Of a DNA stretch of 64,000 nucleotides, positions 17,262 to 28,520 are shown one piece after another. The position numbers and the translations under genes were made by a program. The notes under the pieces are model-generated. The model searched no databases. It worked only from the letters and a program-made list of their open reading frames with translations, and was not told the origin of the DNA. Origin of the DNA: Butyriboletus loyo (Eukaryota > Basidiomycota > Agaricomycetes > Boletales > Boletaceae). The stretch covers positions 1 to 64,000 of the forward strand of contig JBBPSI010000125.1 of the NCBI GenBank assembly GCA_038093515.1, in the 5' to 3' direction. Position 1 is the stretch's first letter. Every line of letters begins with the position of its first letter.

Positions 17262-20050
17262 ATGCCACCGATACCTCACACATGCACGGCCTCGGGCCAA
17301 CCGACTTCAAATGACTATTTACACACCTTCAACGGCCAGTTCATCGATACGAACGGCCGCACGGTGTTACTACGCGGCGTGAACCTCTCCGGAACCTCCA
17401 AAGCGCCCATTGGTCAACACTCTCACATTCTCGACGACTTTTGGCCGTCCGCACAGGCTGGCGGGAGGAGCTTTCTCGGTTGTCCCTTTAATCTCGACGA
17501 TGGTTCTGCAGACGTGCATTTAAGCCGTCTCAGAGGATGGGGGTTCAACGTGCTTCGGTATCCCATTACGTGGGAAGCGCTCGAACACGAGGGACCGTGA
17601 GTACCCTTGAAATCTTTTGGGTCCGTCGTACGCGTTCTCAACGTTGTGTGGCTAGCGGACATTATGACTATGAATTTATAGATTATACTATTCGTGTTCT
17701 TTATAAATGTAAAGAACACGGGTTTAAGGTCTATTTGGACCCGCATCAAGACTGTGTATGCGTCCGTGTTATCCCCGTCTGCTCGTCCTGAATGCTCTTC
17801 CCCCAGTGGTCACGTTTCTCGGGCGGCTCTGGTGCTCCCTACTGGACCCTCCCCGCATGTGGCATCGACCCAGAAGCCTTCACCGAAACTCAAGCCGCGA
17901 TCGTACACTGCGAATATTCAAGCTCCTCCTCTGACACCCCAGATCCCGCAGCACTCCCTTCCATGACCTGGTCTACCAATTACAGTCGCCTCGCCTCCCA
18001 GACTCTCTTTGCCCTATTTTTTGGCGGCAAAACCTTTGCCCCTAAATGCATCATCGATGGGGTTAATGTTCAAGATTACCTCCAGTCCCGTTTCATACAG
18101 GCTTTTGGGGTACTCGCAGATCGGATTCGTGACGCGGGGGGGTTATTGGATGACGTCGTTATTGGCTGGGATAATATGAATGAACCTTCTGAGGGGTTCA
18201 TTGGGTACGAGGACCTCACCATGTATCCGACCAAGCAAGGGTCTGCGCTGAAAAAAGGGACCATGCCGACCCCACTTCAGTCGTTCATACTCGGGATGGG
18301 TGTCGCGCAGACGCTGGATAACTATACCTTTGGCTCGTTTGGATCAACGCGCAGCGGGACTGTCACGGTTGATCCAAAGGGTGTTCGCATATGGGCGGAC
18401 CCCAGTACGGAGCCAAATGGTGTGCATCCCAAGTGGGGTTGGAAACGATCGAGCGAATGGACGCTGGGGACATGTGTTTGGGCCCTCCATGGCGTATGGG
18501 ATCCCCACTCCGGTTCCCTGCTCCGACCCCATTATTTTTGTGACTATCCCTCCTCTTCTCCATCTGGTGCCCCCGACCCCAACCCCGTGCCAGTGAACTT
18601 TCTCAAAGACTTCCTTCTGCACCACCTGACTGACTACTTCACTCGCATCCGCGCCGCTCACCCAAGCGCCATCGCGTTCGTTCAAGCTCCCGTCTTTGCC
18701 ATTCCCCCGGCGATTCCGGAATCGTTACTCCAAGGACGCGGCTGCCACTCGACCCACTATTATGACGGTCTCACGCTCATCACATGTCAATGGCACTGGA
18801 TTAACGCGGACGCGCTGGGTCTTATCAGGGGCAACTATAGCAGTCCGATTTTTGCGGCCAAGTTTGGGGAGAGGGCGATTCGCGCGAGCATTCAGAGTCA
18901 ACTTGGGTTATTGAGGTCGGACGGGGTCCAGCTTGGCGTGGACGTTCCGGGACCGCGTCGGTATCCGAGCATGATCGGCGAAATTGGGACCCCGATGGAT
19001 TTGGACAGCAAGAAGGCGTACGATCCGACGCGCAAGGGTTACGGGGATTATTCGACGCAGGAGCGTGCGCTGGATGCGAGTTTGAATGCAGCGGATGGGC
19101 CGAACGGGTTGAGCTATACGGTGTGGACGTACTGCCCGGATAACAGTCATATGTGGGGGGATGGGTGGAACAATGAGGATTTGAGTCTGTGGAGCGATGC
19201 TGACATGCAGGGGAGGTCGAGGCGCTATCCCGGAGCGACTGGGCCGTTGGCTTCGGCAAACACGTCGAGCGTGTCGTTGGTAACGCTTCCTGTTCCGTCG
19301 TCGCCCTATGCGACTGTGCGGTCGTCTTTCACTGCCAAATCGGTGCCGCTACACGAGCTATTGAGGTTCTTGCGGGACGGTGCGCGTGCAATACGTGCCT
19401 TTTGTCGACCGTATCCTGCCAAGGTCGTCGGTACGCCCGTGGATATCCAATTTGATATTAAGAAGGCGTCGTTGAAGGTCAAGATTCGCGTTACGCCGGA
19501 GGACGCGTCACACGCGAGGACAGTGACAGATGGAGAGGGGGAGGGGGAGGGTTCGGCTAAGGACGAACATGGCGAGAGTGGGGGTGTGCTTCCGACGGAG
19601 ATTTTTATCCCGTTGGTGCACTTTGCGTCGGAGGGGTGTGTTGAGCGGTCTGTCAGTGTTCGGGAGCGTGCGCAGTGGGATGAGTCTGAAGATGGGGAGG
19701 TGGAGGTGTCCGAGGGAAGAAGTGGTGCGTCGACGGATACGTTGCCATTCACATCGAGATCGCTGGGGTCTGGTAAGGGGGAGAGGATAGAGACGGAGGG
19801 ATATGCAGTGGAGGTCAAGGTGTCGGAGGGAAGGGTGGAGCTGGACGAGGGCGAGCAGACGTTACGGTGGTTTTATGGGGTGCCTGTGAGCGGCGAGAAG
19901 GAGGTATCGATCGAGGTGACGAGAGTGGGCGGCGCCATCGATTGGGTGGGAGTCACTCCGAGGGCCGGGGCGGGTGGTGCGCGGGGTAGGAAACGGGGAG
20001 TGGCGGAATGGGTGGAGAAATTGTTGGGGCAGGAATGCTTGATCATGTGA
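17262..20050 (+). CDS. GH5_12-type beta-glucosidase (glucosylceramidase/steryl glucosidase-like)
   Basis: Retaining glycoside hydrolase of family 5. Fungal members of this type cleave glucosylceramide or ergosteryl beta-glucoside inside the cell. Exons 17262-17596, 17656-17755 and 17807-20050 give 892 aa, long but usual for this subfamily. The N-terminal part has the TIM-barrel start (LLRGVNLSGTSKAP, GFNVLRYPITWEALE, YLDPHQD, RFSGGSGAP). The acid/base Glu is in DNMNEP (about residue 271) and the nucleophile Glu in MIGEIGTP (about residue 537). The C-terminal part contains a beta-rich domain interrupted by acidic, low-complexity stretches. There is no clear signal peptide, consistent with an internal enzyme. 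Substrate choice between sphingolipid and sterol glucoside cannot be decided from sequence alone. Confidence 0.88.
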
Positions 20051-20166
20051 GAGGTATTTTATTCTAATACGTATTACAAGTAGATAACCCGCACTTTCTT
20101 TAACATGTAGCACACTGACTCACAACCGTCCAGCAGTTACTTCATATATACTCTGCCACTTTCCCG

Positions 20167-21086
20167 TCATGATGAAGAGGTTGGATCATCAGACTTGCGT
20201 ACGATCGCCACTCTCGGCGCGCTCAACGGCGTCCCATCCCACACCGACCCATCTCCTAATCTTGCACCCACGCCCACCAATCTCTCCACGATTTTCTCCA
20301 ATGCCTCCCTTCTCTTCCGTTCCCCCTCGACTTCCTCCCTCGTCCTCTCCAACGCGCCTTCGACCTCCATCTTGCCCTCCTGCAGCCTCTCGACGTCGTT
20401 GAGGAGACTTTCGAGTTTCTCGTCGACGTCGTCGCGGCGTTTAGATTGTTTGGAGGACGTACGGTACGTTTCGCCGAGGATGAGGAGGGCGGCGACACCG
20501 AAGAGGAAGGATTCGGCGAGGGTATTGGCACCGTTTTCGATGGCTCTTTTGGGGTGAGAGGGATTGCGCAAGCGAAACGAGGTTGGGTGAGGTAGGGACG
20601 TGGATAGGTGGATGAGCGAGGACGAGCGAGGGGTGGGAGGGACGTACTTGGTCTCGGACAAGGGTCGGATATTATGACGTGCCGGTTCACCGAGGATGTT
20701 GGTCCGGAGGGAGATTTCGGCGGTGTGCATTTTTTGAGCGAGGGATACGCAGATGGTGCGGAAGGCTTCGTGCCTTTTGGGGTGCGTATGTGTGTGCGGT
20801 TGGGGTTGGGGTTGGGGTTGGGGTTGGATGTGTACGGTACGATGGTGCGGTGGTGCGTGGGGTAGTGTGGAGGTGGGTGTGCGGTGTCATTTCATGCTGC
20901 CGGTGATGAAGGTGGGCCAACGACGTACTGTTTTGCTTGGTTCTTGAGCTGAGCAGAGATGGGTTTGGCGATGGTCTACGTGTGTGTTGCGCGTGTCAGG
21001 CGTTTTGGTCAGTCAGACGGAAAGAAGATATTGAAGGGAATAGACTTTACACGGATGACGAGGGTGGCGAGCTTGACGGTGGCCAT
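20167..21086 (-). CDS. OPA3: OPA3-like mitochondrial protein (195 aa)
   Basis: Small protein of the OPA3 family, found at mitochondrial membranes and linked in other organisms to mitochondrial morphology and lipid homeostasis. Minus-strand exons are 21086-21051, 20975-20929, 20773-20648 and 20545-20167. The product begins MATVKLATLVIR, continues TIAKPISAQLKNQAK, then AFRTICVSLAQ and the family-typical AIENGANTLAESFLFGVAALLILGE (hydrophobic segment), and ends in a coiled coil rich in Glu/Arg (about residues 110-165). Each junction has GT-AG ends and keeps phase. Intron 2 is 155 nt and carries a telomere-like GGGGTT repeat. The gene converges with the GH5 gene; their stops are about 115 bp apart. 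Confidence 0.9.
20802..20823 (+). repeat. Perfect G-quadruplex-type repeat (GGGGTT)3GGGG in OPA3 intron 2
   Basis: Four G4 runs separated by TT, on the plus strand, which is the template strand for the minus-strand OPA3 gene. The full GGTT/GGGGTT tract spans 20798-20827. It lies wholly within the intron. Confidence 0.9.
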
Positions 21087-21276
21087 GGAGAGAAACTACT
21101 TGGCGAGAGGGAAGAGTGAGTCTGAGGCGGTTTCTGATCCCGAGCACACGCGTCATGACGTCTTGCCGAGGCTTAGTCCCATGTATTCAGAACAAGTATC
21201 ATATATCATATCCGGTAACGCAAACGACCCAATGTTCCAGTAGAAAAAGTCCGCCATAGAAGATGGATAGATGGGA

Positions 21277-21650
21277 TGGACATATGCGTGCCAAGTTTTG
21301 CGTATTTAAAAGTATCAAGGCGCAGAAAATACGGGGCCTCACGGTCGTCGTATCACAACCAGGTTCGCAAAGTGTCCCTCCGGCCTGAGTATGCCCTCCG
21401 ACTCGACTCCAGAGCACACAACAACCCGAAGAACGACGAGAGTGTACTTGAGACCCGGGTCAGTTTTGCAATGCATGTCAATGAGATCTGCATAGACATC
21501 TTGTGCTGCTCAAGATTCGTCCAAATGCTCAGAGTTTGTGAGAGACTTTACTAGCCTTCCAACTACTAACTCTGAGAAGCAATTCGATAAATCTTTCAGA
21601 GACCACGCCGGCTGTCGAGCCGAGGAGCAACGAGGATTCGTGCGGCGAAA
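21277..21650 (+). repeat. Dispersed repeat, copy 1 (direct copy at 30910-31310)
   Basis: This stretch and 30910-31310 share long matches in the same orientation. Examples are GTGCCAAGTTTTGC, GGCGCAGAAAATACGGG, CGCAAAGTGTCC, TGCAATGCATGTCAATGAGA and GATTCGTCCAAATGCTCAG. Neither copy has a protein-coding signal, and terminal features of a transposon were not found. Confidence 0.75.
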
Positions 21651-21796
21651 GTGCGGAGCCTGGCAGACATTCGATACCGACCCTGTTATAACCCATTCCC
21701 CATATAACCTACACTCCTTGATAACACATTGGTTTTCCAATTGTTTCCTTGGTCGGTATGAAGGGTTAAATAGCCTAACCCCGGCATGGAACGTCT

Positions 21797-21828
21797 GGTT
21801 GGTTGGTTGGTTGGTTGGTTGGTTGGTT
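21797..21828 (+). repeat. (GGTT)n microsatellite
   Basis: About eight tandem GGTT units, lying about 100 bp outside the left end of the large inverted repeat. Confidence 0.9.
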
Positions 21829-21929
21829 ATATAATCAGGGTTAGGATAACCACCTCAACACGGTACTTGTGATTCACAGATGTGGACGACTCCATTTTCA
21901 CCGCCGATAAAGAATACGAACTATACCAA

Positions 21930-24900
21930 CTTGTTCTGAGCGAGTGGCTTTACCCGCGCCTTTCAAAATGCATCGTTTGAGTAACATTTGCCGCATGAAC
22001 ACCGTTGATCCGTACAAGTACGAGTACACAAAAGCGACACGTCGAAGAATGAATTACGAGGAAGGAGGATGGGAGTCGATCTCTGGGTGTTCTGAGTTTG
22101 ATGGACTGTATGGGTGGCCGTCAACGACGTTGGTCACTGCTGTATAATCCGGGAGCATGCGATGGTGTTGGCTGGCTGAACTCGGCCCATTGGCAGAGTC
22201 AATATCTTAGATAACAATGTCGCCCCCTTAAGTTATGGCTGGTGGCTAGAAAGGCGACGAGAGGAGCAAGATCGTCGAGGTGCTCCCCCCCCCTCTAGCG
22301 GCGCCTTCAACGTTGCCCCTGGGAGAACCAACCCCAATTCGAGGCTAGCGGGGAAACGAAGCCAACGCGAATTCGCAGTGTTTTGGCTATTAGACATGGG
22401 AAGATACCGTATACCTATTACAGGATCTCGATCGAGAACTTGCTGTATTTATTAAACATTTGAGTGAGCCTCCCCGACAAAAAGGTCCAGGACATGAACA
22501 GACTCGAATTTGAAATAGTCGACGCGGTTTATGAGAACGGGTTTTATGACTGATGGATAATGGCTGTGGACTGATCTCGGCGTTTGTTGGGCAAAAAATA
22601 TCGTCGGCGGTGCCAAGACTTGCTCCAGAACCAGACAATAACGTGATGACACGAAATCAATACACCCTGACTGGGGTTGAACGATGATTGATGATCGGAA
22701 ACAGCGTAGGACATCCTCGAGCGCCCATACGTACTAGATAGTAAAAACCGCTATCATTTGAGACTTCTAAGATCCATGAGGCGAACATCGGGGAGGAAGG
22801 ACTGATGTGATGGTATGATTAATGTTGGTGGGATGGGTTCAGCTTGAATCAATCCCTAAGTAGGTAACATTAGCACCGCGGGTGGCTAGAACAATGAACG
22901 GAGGAGATTGAGTTTGGAGATGCTCATCTGTATACCCCCTCCCCTGGAAGTGCATTAGTCTTCAGTGATGGCTAACGTTATCGTGTGTGGACCCTGGGGG
23001 GGCACCAACCCCAAATTCTTATCTGGCGGGAACATGGAGAGAAAAAGTATTTGAAATATAATATATCTAACGGATCCAATGACCATCGAGGCTATAGATT
23101 CTATCACTGGTCATATGGAAAATAGAAAACACTAAATATGATGTGTGTGGTGAAACTCGTCAGGAGGGCGGAGAGTCGGCCCATCGTGCTCATCCTATCA
23201 ACGTAACATAACCATGCAAGACACATCAGGACAAACGCAAACTGTAGACATGACGCAGGGAGTGACACTATCGGCCAGTCTGACATACCGTATGGAGCGC
23301 GGGCATATTCGAACAATCGCCTACTCGAGACTCGCAGCACTTTTTTAATCGCCCCCAAACATCGGAAATGACGCTAGACGCGAAGCCGAGAAAAGCGGAA
23401 CGATGGAACGATAGCAATGACCCGCGCCGAGTTCTCGAAATTGCCGTGCTATCATCCTCGTACGCTTGACTCTCGAGCGTTTGGCGGATTGCATCTAACC
23501 TACTTCTCAAATGTGGGGTGTGATGGAACGTCGACTCGTCAAGGTGTGGCAGAGCGAGAAGCCCATAGAGTAGTGCCGTCCGTTCGACGTTACTTGGGTT
23601 CCGTGTGACATGGAAGGGGCACCATAAGGAGCAAGCAGTTTGTATCAATGATCGATTGTGTGACGACAGACGAAACGTCTGCCAGATACTCGACAACGTG
23701 AACCCCGCGCTGAACGGATCAACTAACGTTGCAGCGGACAAGTATGTTGTATGTAATCTGATGACCTTTGCCAACCCCAACCGACAATCGCCACACAGCG
23801 AGATGTCCGGAAGAGTGAAAAAAAAAAAAGCATGCCAACGTCTCAGCCAATATCGACGGAATCATTTTGAAACCTGTCAACGACATCTATAGTTTCTGTT
23901 TTACTGTCCATATTGTATATTAGAATCCACGGCATCAAAGAAAAATGGGTGTCCACTGTCCAAGACGTGCAAATCATTTTTATTTCAATTCACTTCTTTT
24001 ACCCCTTTTAGCCGCTCACCTGCACACGGGCCGAACAAAAGAAATCAGTACATGTCCCATTCATTCTTGGATACAAAGAAAGTCCTACTAGCACACGAAT
24101 AAAACGCACACACAATGGTACACACAAAGCAAAAAACAGGGGGGGGGGAAGAATGACAATGGCACAAACCATCCAGATTCCAGACTGATTTCACCCACCC
24201 TCAACACAGGTATGCGACGTTCCCTTCCTCGAAAACACCCTCCCACAAAGCTCACACTCCCACCTCAACAGTCCCAAATGCACAGCCAACACGTGCCTTT
24301 TTAGGCTCCCCCGTCGCATCGGGGGGACATTGCAGTCGCGCCAACGACAGTTGATGTAAGCTTTCTCGTTGCCGCGGACGTCGTGGGTGCAGCGGAGATG
24401 CTCGCAGGCAAGTTTACGGTCTTGGGAGAGGGGGGCATTACAGACGAGAGTGGGGTCGTTTGGGGAGACCCATTGGCAGTTTAGGTGAAAGTAGTGGGCA
24501 TGATAGGGGGCAGAGGTGGGGGTGGAGATGGAGGCAGAGGTGGATGGGGACACGGATGGGAATGTAGGGGTGGCGATAGGGGTAGGTAGGACGTCTGGGA
24601 TGTCGGCGAGGAGTTGTGCAAGAAATTCAGAGCTGAGGAGAGATGCATGCATCAGCCCCCGTCCACGTTCAAGTGCAACAAGCATGTGATGACATCAAAG
24701 GTAATTACGTACAGTGGATCGAGTGTGTTATCTTGTTGATGAGAGTGGCCGTCGCACATGGTTAGAACGGGTGGTGTTTCAACGACCGAGGGTTCCACAG
24801 ACTGGAGAGGGCGTGAGGAACGAGCCTGGGATATGAGCACAGAGGGCTTTTAAAGCTCATACCCGAACACTGGATCAGAAAGCTTGAGTGTGCTTGAACC

Positions 24901-25860
24901 TTCCTCTTACCTCTCCATCGGTTGGAAGTCAGCGATACATTACACGGGACGCAGGCTCCCTCCGCTCGATTGACCGACTAGGTTATGGGCACGTGCGAAC
25001 CAACATAAAATTATATCTGTGGATTAACCAATAGGTTAGCGCACAGAGAGGGTTTGACCTGAAACACCGTACCTCAAGATCACAAGGCTTGGCAAAACGC
25101 ACTAAATAGATGGGCTATGCACCTTTGCTCGGCTGGTATCCATGTCCCCGCGGAAACTTAAAAATACTGTTTTGTGGGCTTGGTAGGTGCAGTCACATCC
25201 AGAATGGGTATCATGATCAGACAAGGTCTTTAGCGCCATCCGTGGAAATCACAATAGTGGCCATCACTATCGAGGCCCTTTCAGGAAGGAGTAGCGTAAG
25301 CCACGCTAACCCATCTTCGACGAGGATCGTGTGGACGCGAATACGGTCGGGTCTGAGCTGCGGGTGATCGCAGCAACGCCCACTGCCCCGGACCTTCCCG
25401 AAAATAGTGATGCACACGTGTCGAGATCCGGGGCATGCCATCAGAACGTCCTCAGTCGTCCCACGTTTACATCCATGTACGACACGCACGGTATATCTGG
25501 GGTGCTGGTGGTGTTGATGTGCCAGCATCTGGACCGCAGAGGGGCTCTGTCTGGCGACAAACCCAACGATGAGGCATTCATTTCCATTCCGACGATACGT
25601 TACTTGAAAAATATGCATCCCCTTTCGTTGGGTGACACAGGAACGACCAACCGCCGTGATAGTACCCCGCCCCCATTAACCCTTTTAGGTGAGGGCTGTC
25701 CAGCGGCGCTGTGAATTCTCGAGATCGATGACGCTAGCCTACTTGGGACCACCCACCCAATCTACGTCCGCGGTGTGCCATCTGCCCAAAATGATAACAT
25801 AGCCGGTCAGTCCGCGGTGACCCTAGATATCTTAGTATCAGTAACCTCATCCGAGTAATG
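21930..25860 (+). repeat. Left arm of a ~3.9-kb degenerate inverted repeat
   Basis: The reverse complement of this arm matches 32010-35920 along its length, with paired coordinates summing to about 57,850-57,910. Anchor pairs: 21935-21990 with 35850-35915; 22441-22500 with 35400-35460; 22905-23045 with 34860-35035; 23268-23890 with 33938-34560; the zinc-finger genes at 24191-24759 and 33114-33676; and 25217-25790 with 32050-32655. The arms differ by many substitutions and small indels, so the duplication is old. Confidence 0.85.
24191..24759 (-). CDS. Small C2H2 zinc-finger protein, left copy (162 aa)
   Basis: Exons 24759-24713 and 24632-24191, with an 80-nt intron starting GTACGT. The first exon codes MCDGHSHQQDNTLDPL. 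The protein has a Pro/Thr/Ser-rich middle followed by a zinc-binding region: a CQW...C segment with H...H, a C2H2 finger (INCRWRDC through RHVLAVH), and a final CELCGRVF segment lacking the usual second histidine. This arrangement resembles basidiomycete C2H2 DNA-binding proteins. The copy on the right arm of the inverted repeat (33114-33676) has the same exon structure, and both open frames and splice sites are kept. That suggests selection on both, or not very old duplication. No targets can be inferred. Confidence 0.65.
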
Positions 25861-26000
25861 AGAACAATACACCCCATCTTTTGGGTGCGTGGGGGTGGGT
25901 TCGATTGTGGACCAACCTGTGAGGTTGCGGTGTCACTAAAAGTGCCCGGCGGCGAGATGAGTGCGATAGGGGGCGCGTTGCGTCGTTAAAAGGACTTGCG

Positions 26001-26030
26001 GTGGGTGGCGAGTTTGATGGTGGTCATAAA
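26001..26030 (-). pseudogene. Possible fragment resembling OPA3 exon 1
   Basis: On the minus strand this reads ATGACCACCATCAAACTCGC and onward, close to the OPA3 first exon at 21086-21060 (ATGGCCACCGTCAAGCTCGC). The match covers only about 30 bp. It lies just inside the inverted repeat's left arm end. Confidence 0.3.
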
Positions 26031-27184
26031 GAGAACTTCAATGAGTTTTGGGATGTCGGAACGGTAAGGGAGTGCCAAGTGGATGAGTCCGAATTGACCA
26101 AGCCACCGCCGCTTGGAATAGGAATAGCGGGGTGGCGGTGCGTAGATTCACAAACGCACCCCTCACACACTCACGGGAGGGGCTGTAAACCACAAAATTG
26201 CCAGCCCCACACTACACTGGTGGTTACGTTGAAGCTAGCAAAGTCTACAATGATTTTTTTCCAGCCATCCTTGGTACGAGACTCGAGGCGGTGTTTGAAT
26301 TGCGTACTCGGATTTCTCCGCTACTACCACGTAGCCAATAATCACAAAAGTATTGCCAGTCCTTCTTGAAAGTCCCCGGTGATCATTGACTATTCAAAAC
26401 CCAATCGCCATCTTGCACCAGTCCAGCCCTCGGATAACTCTCACTTCCTGTGTCGGCCAAGCAAGCTACATCCGATCACGTGGGTGCTGACGAAACGGCT
26501 TTCTCTAACCGTCTGCCTTGCGGCCAATGCTTAGTCCTGCTCAATTCTTCCTTCATACGACCCTGTAATGCCCTCCGTGAGTGTTCCAGCCCTGGTTTTC
26601 TCACGTGGAGCAGGAAAAAAGATGGCAGGTACGAGTCGAAGCCCATCCAGGTGGTGTGATAGGCCACTATTCCCTGTATAACTTTCTATATACCAGCACT
26701 CTGCCAGTGCCCCTTGGCGATTTCAACGTCATCTGCCATGATGCACCCAACCAGAGTTGCGCGATCGGGTAGGCTTATCTTCGTCTCTTCGTTTCCCACC
26801 TTGCCCTGCAGTCGACGTCGGTGTTTACCTTGTTTGATTTTCGAACTTTGAATAAATATTAATTCACACAGCCATCTCGCTCGCATTGATGGTATATTGA
26901 CTTTCTTTTGTATAGCAGCACGTCTTGGATCTGTTAACCGGACGCGCAATATCCCAAGGTATTGGATGCGGTTACTGTCGTGGCATACCCTACTAAGGTC
27001 CTCTCTTCAAATACATGCCTTCCGCGCTGTATGATGCGAACGGGTTCGGCCGATGTACGTTTTCGTGCGGACATTGGTTGGGTGAGTGGGCTTCAAAGGA
27101 GGCTAGTGTCCATTCAACAGCATCACCTGCAAGGGTCAGTGGAGCCAGATTGGGGAGGAATTGAATGTTTATGCTTTTAGTCCA

Positions 27185-28520
27185 AGTACTTGGTTGGAAC
27201 GGAAATGGATGCCCATCATCAGGTGTGTCTCTCCCATAGCCCCTCTTCGGCAGTACGCTTTCACGTCAACGCCTCAGATCTAATGCGAGGTTGCACAAGG
27301 ACACTGGTTGCTTTGTCAGTTCTCGAAAGTGGTCGACTCTGCTTTACTATTTCCGAATATAATTGGTTGGTCAAATCTCCTCAACATTCCTGTTTCAGGA
27401 CCCCGACTAAGCATATCCATATCCACACGATCCACTCGCTGAATACGTGTTATTGTTACGGCACGCCTTCTCGAAATATAGAGCCCTGGCGTTGATATCA
27501 ATGGAAACTCCTTTTGCGGCGCTGAAGATCCCGTCTCTGATACCAATCCTGGGTGTGCCTCCCTGTAACAAGCCCAAGAATTTGTGTGTTTCTCAAGGAA
27601 GCAGGGGACATCGATCCGTGTTTACCGCGAAGCTCCGCAGCTCGTCTAGTAGATGCGTGGCCAAATCTTCTTGCCACAAGGAATGCGTCAGATCAAACCC
27701 TTTCAGTGTACTGGCCTCTTTATTGGCAACTCAACGCGTGGAGATCTGTCGAATCTCGTGTGACTGGGACCTGGGCCAGATGAATCGAAAGTAAATCGGG
27801 CGTACGAGGTGATGGCATACCGCATCGCTGACCTTGAACTCTCGGAGAGAGGCGAGAGCAAGCTTCGATAGCGCTCGACCAATTTTGATCATCATCTGTT
27901 GAATCAGGCATGTACCTTTAAATCATCCATCTCCCCCCTTCCCCACTAGCTTACGCAGCGAAGATATCCCCTTCTGTAGAAACATGAACCCGAACCAACC
28001 ATCGTTGAACAACTACGACGACCTGCATCGATCTCGGGATACGCCCCATCCACTGTTGTATTTCACCATCCACCCCGGATGTGATCACGCTTGTCATCTT
28101 GATGGGTGTTACCGACACTGATGTCTTTTTTCTTTTCTTTTCAAACGATGAATTCTTCTTGCATCTCCTCTTTGACATCCCTGATGCCTTCCCTACCCCC
28201 TACATCGTATCCATCTGGATCCGCGCCGGCACCCGCCCCCCGACCACCTCACATGGCACTGCGGCGTTCCCCTTCCCCCCGATCCTGTGCCCACTTTCGC
28301 CTCGCCCACGATGTCCGGGAAAATGACAAACTCACCACCCGCCGTCTTTGATACGTATGCCACGCGCCACCAATGCAAAAGGGAAGCGTGATACGACATG
28401 TACGACGGTGCATTTGAGGCTGTTGCGGTGGCAGTGTGAGGTATGTGGTAAGGTGTTTTCGAGAAAGGGGAAGGAATATGTATGTAATGGTGGTTATGGT
28501 GCATGAGTGCAGAGGCTTCC
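27185..28520 (+). pseudogene. Decayed third copy of the zinc-finger unit
   Basis: This stretch follows the order of the right arm (32290-33690) in the same orientation. Matches include GGAACGGAAATG, a CACGTCAAC...CCTCAGATCTA segment, GTCAGATCAAACCCT at about 27690 (right arm 32809), and GGCATGTACCTTTAAATC. A gene-like part follows with GACATCCCTGATGCCTTCC at about 28170 and a tail encoding the finger motif (WQCEVCGKVFSRKGK) near 28430-28470. The coding frame is broken by many changes, and the first exon is not recognisable. Confidence 0.65.

Noticed and set aside
20798..20827. An interstitial telomere
   Set aside because: The unit is GGGGTT, not TTAGGG, it is only about 30 bp long, and it lies within a normal intron.
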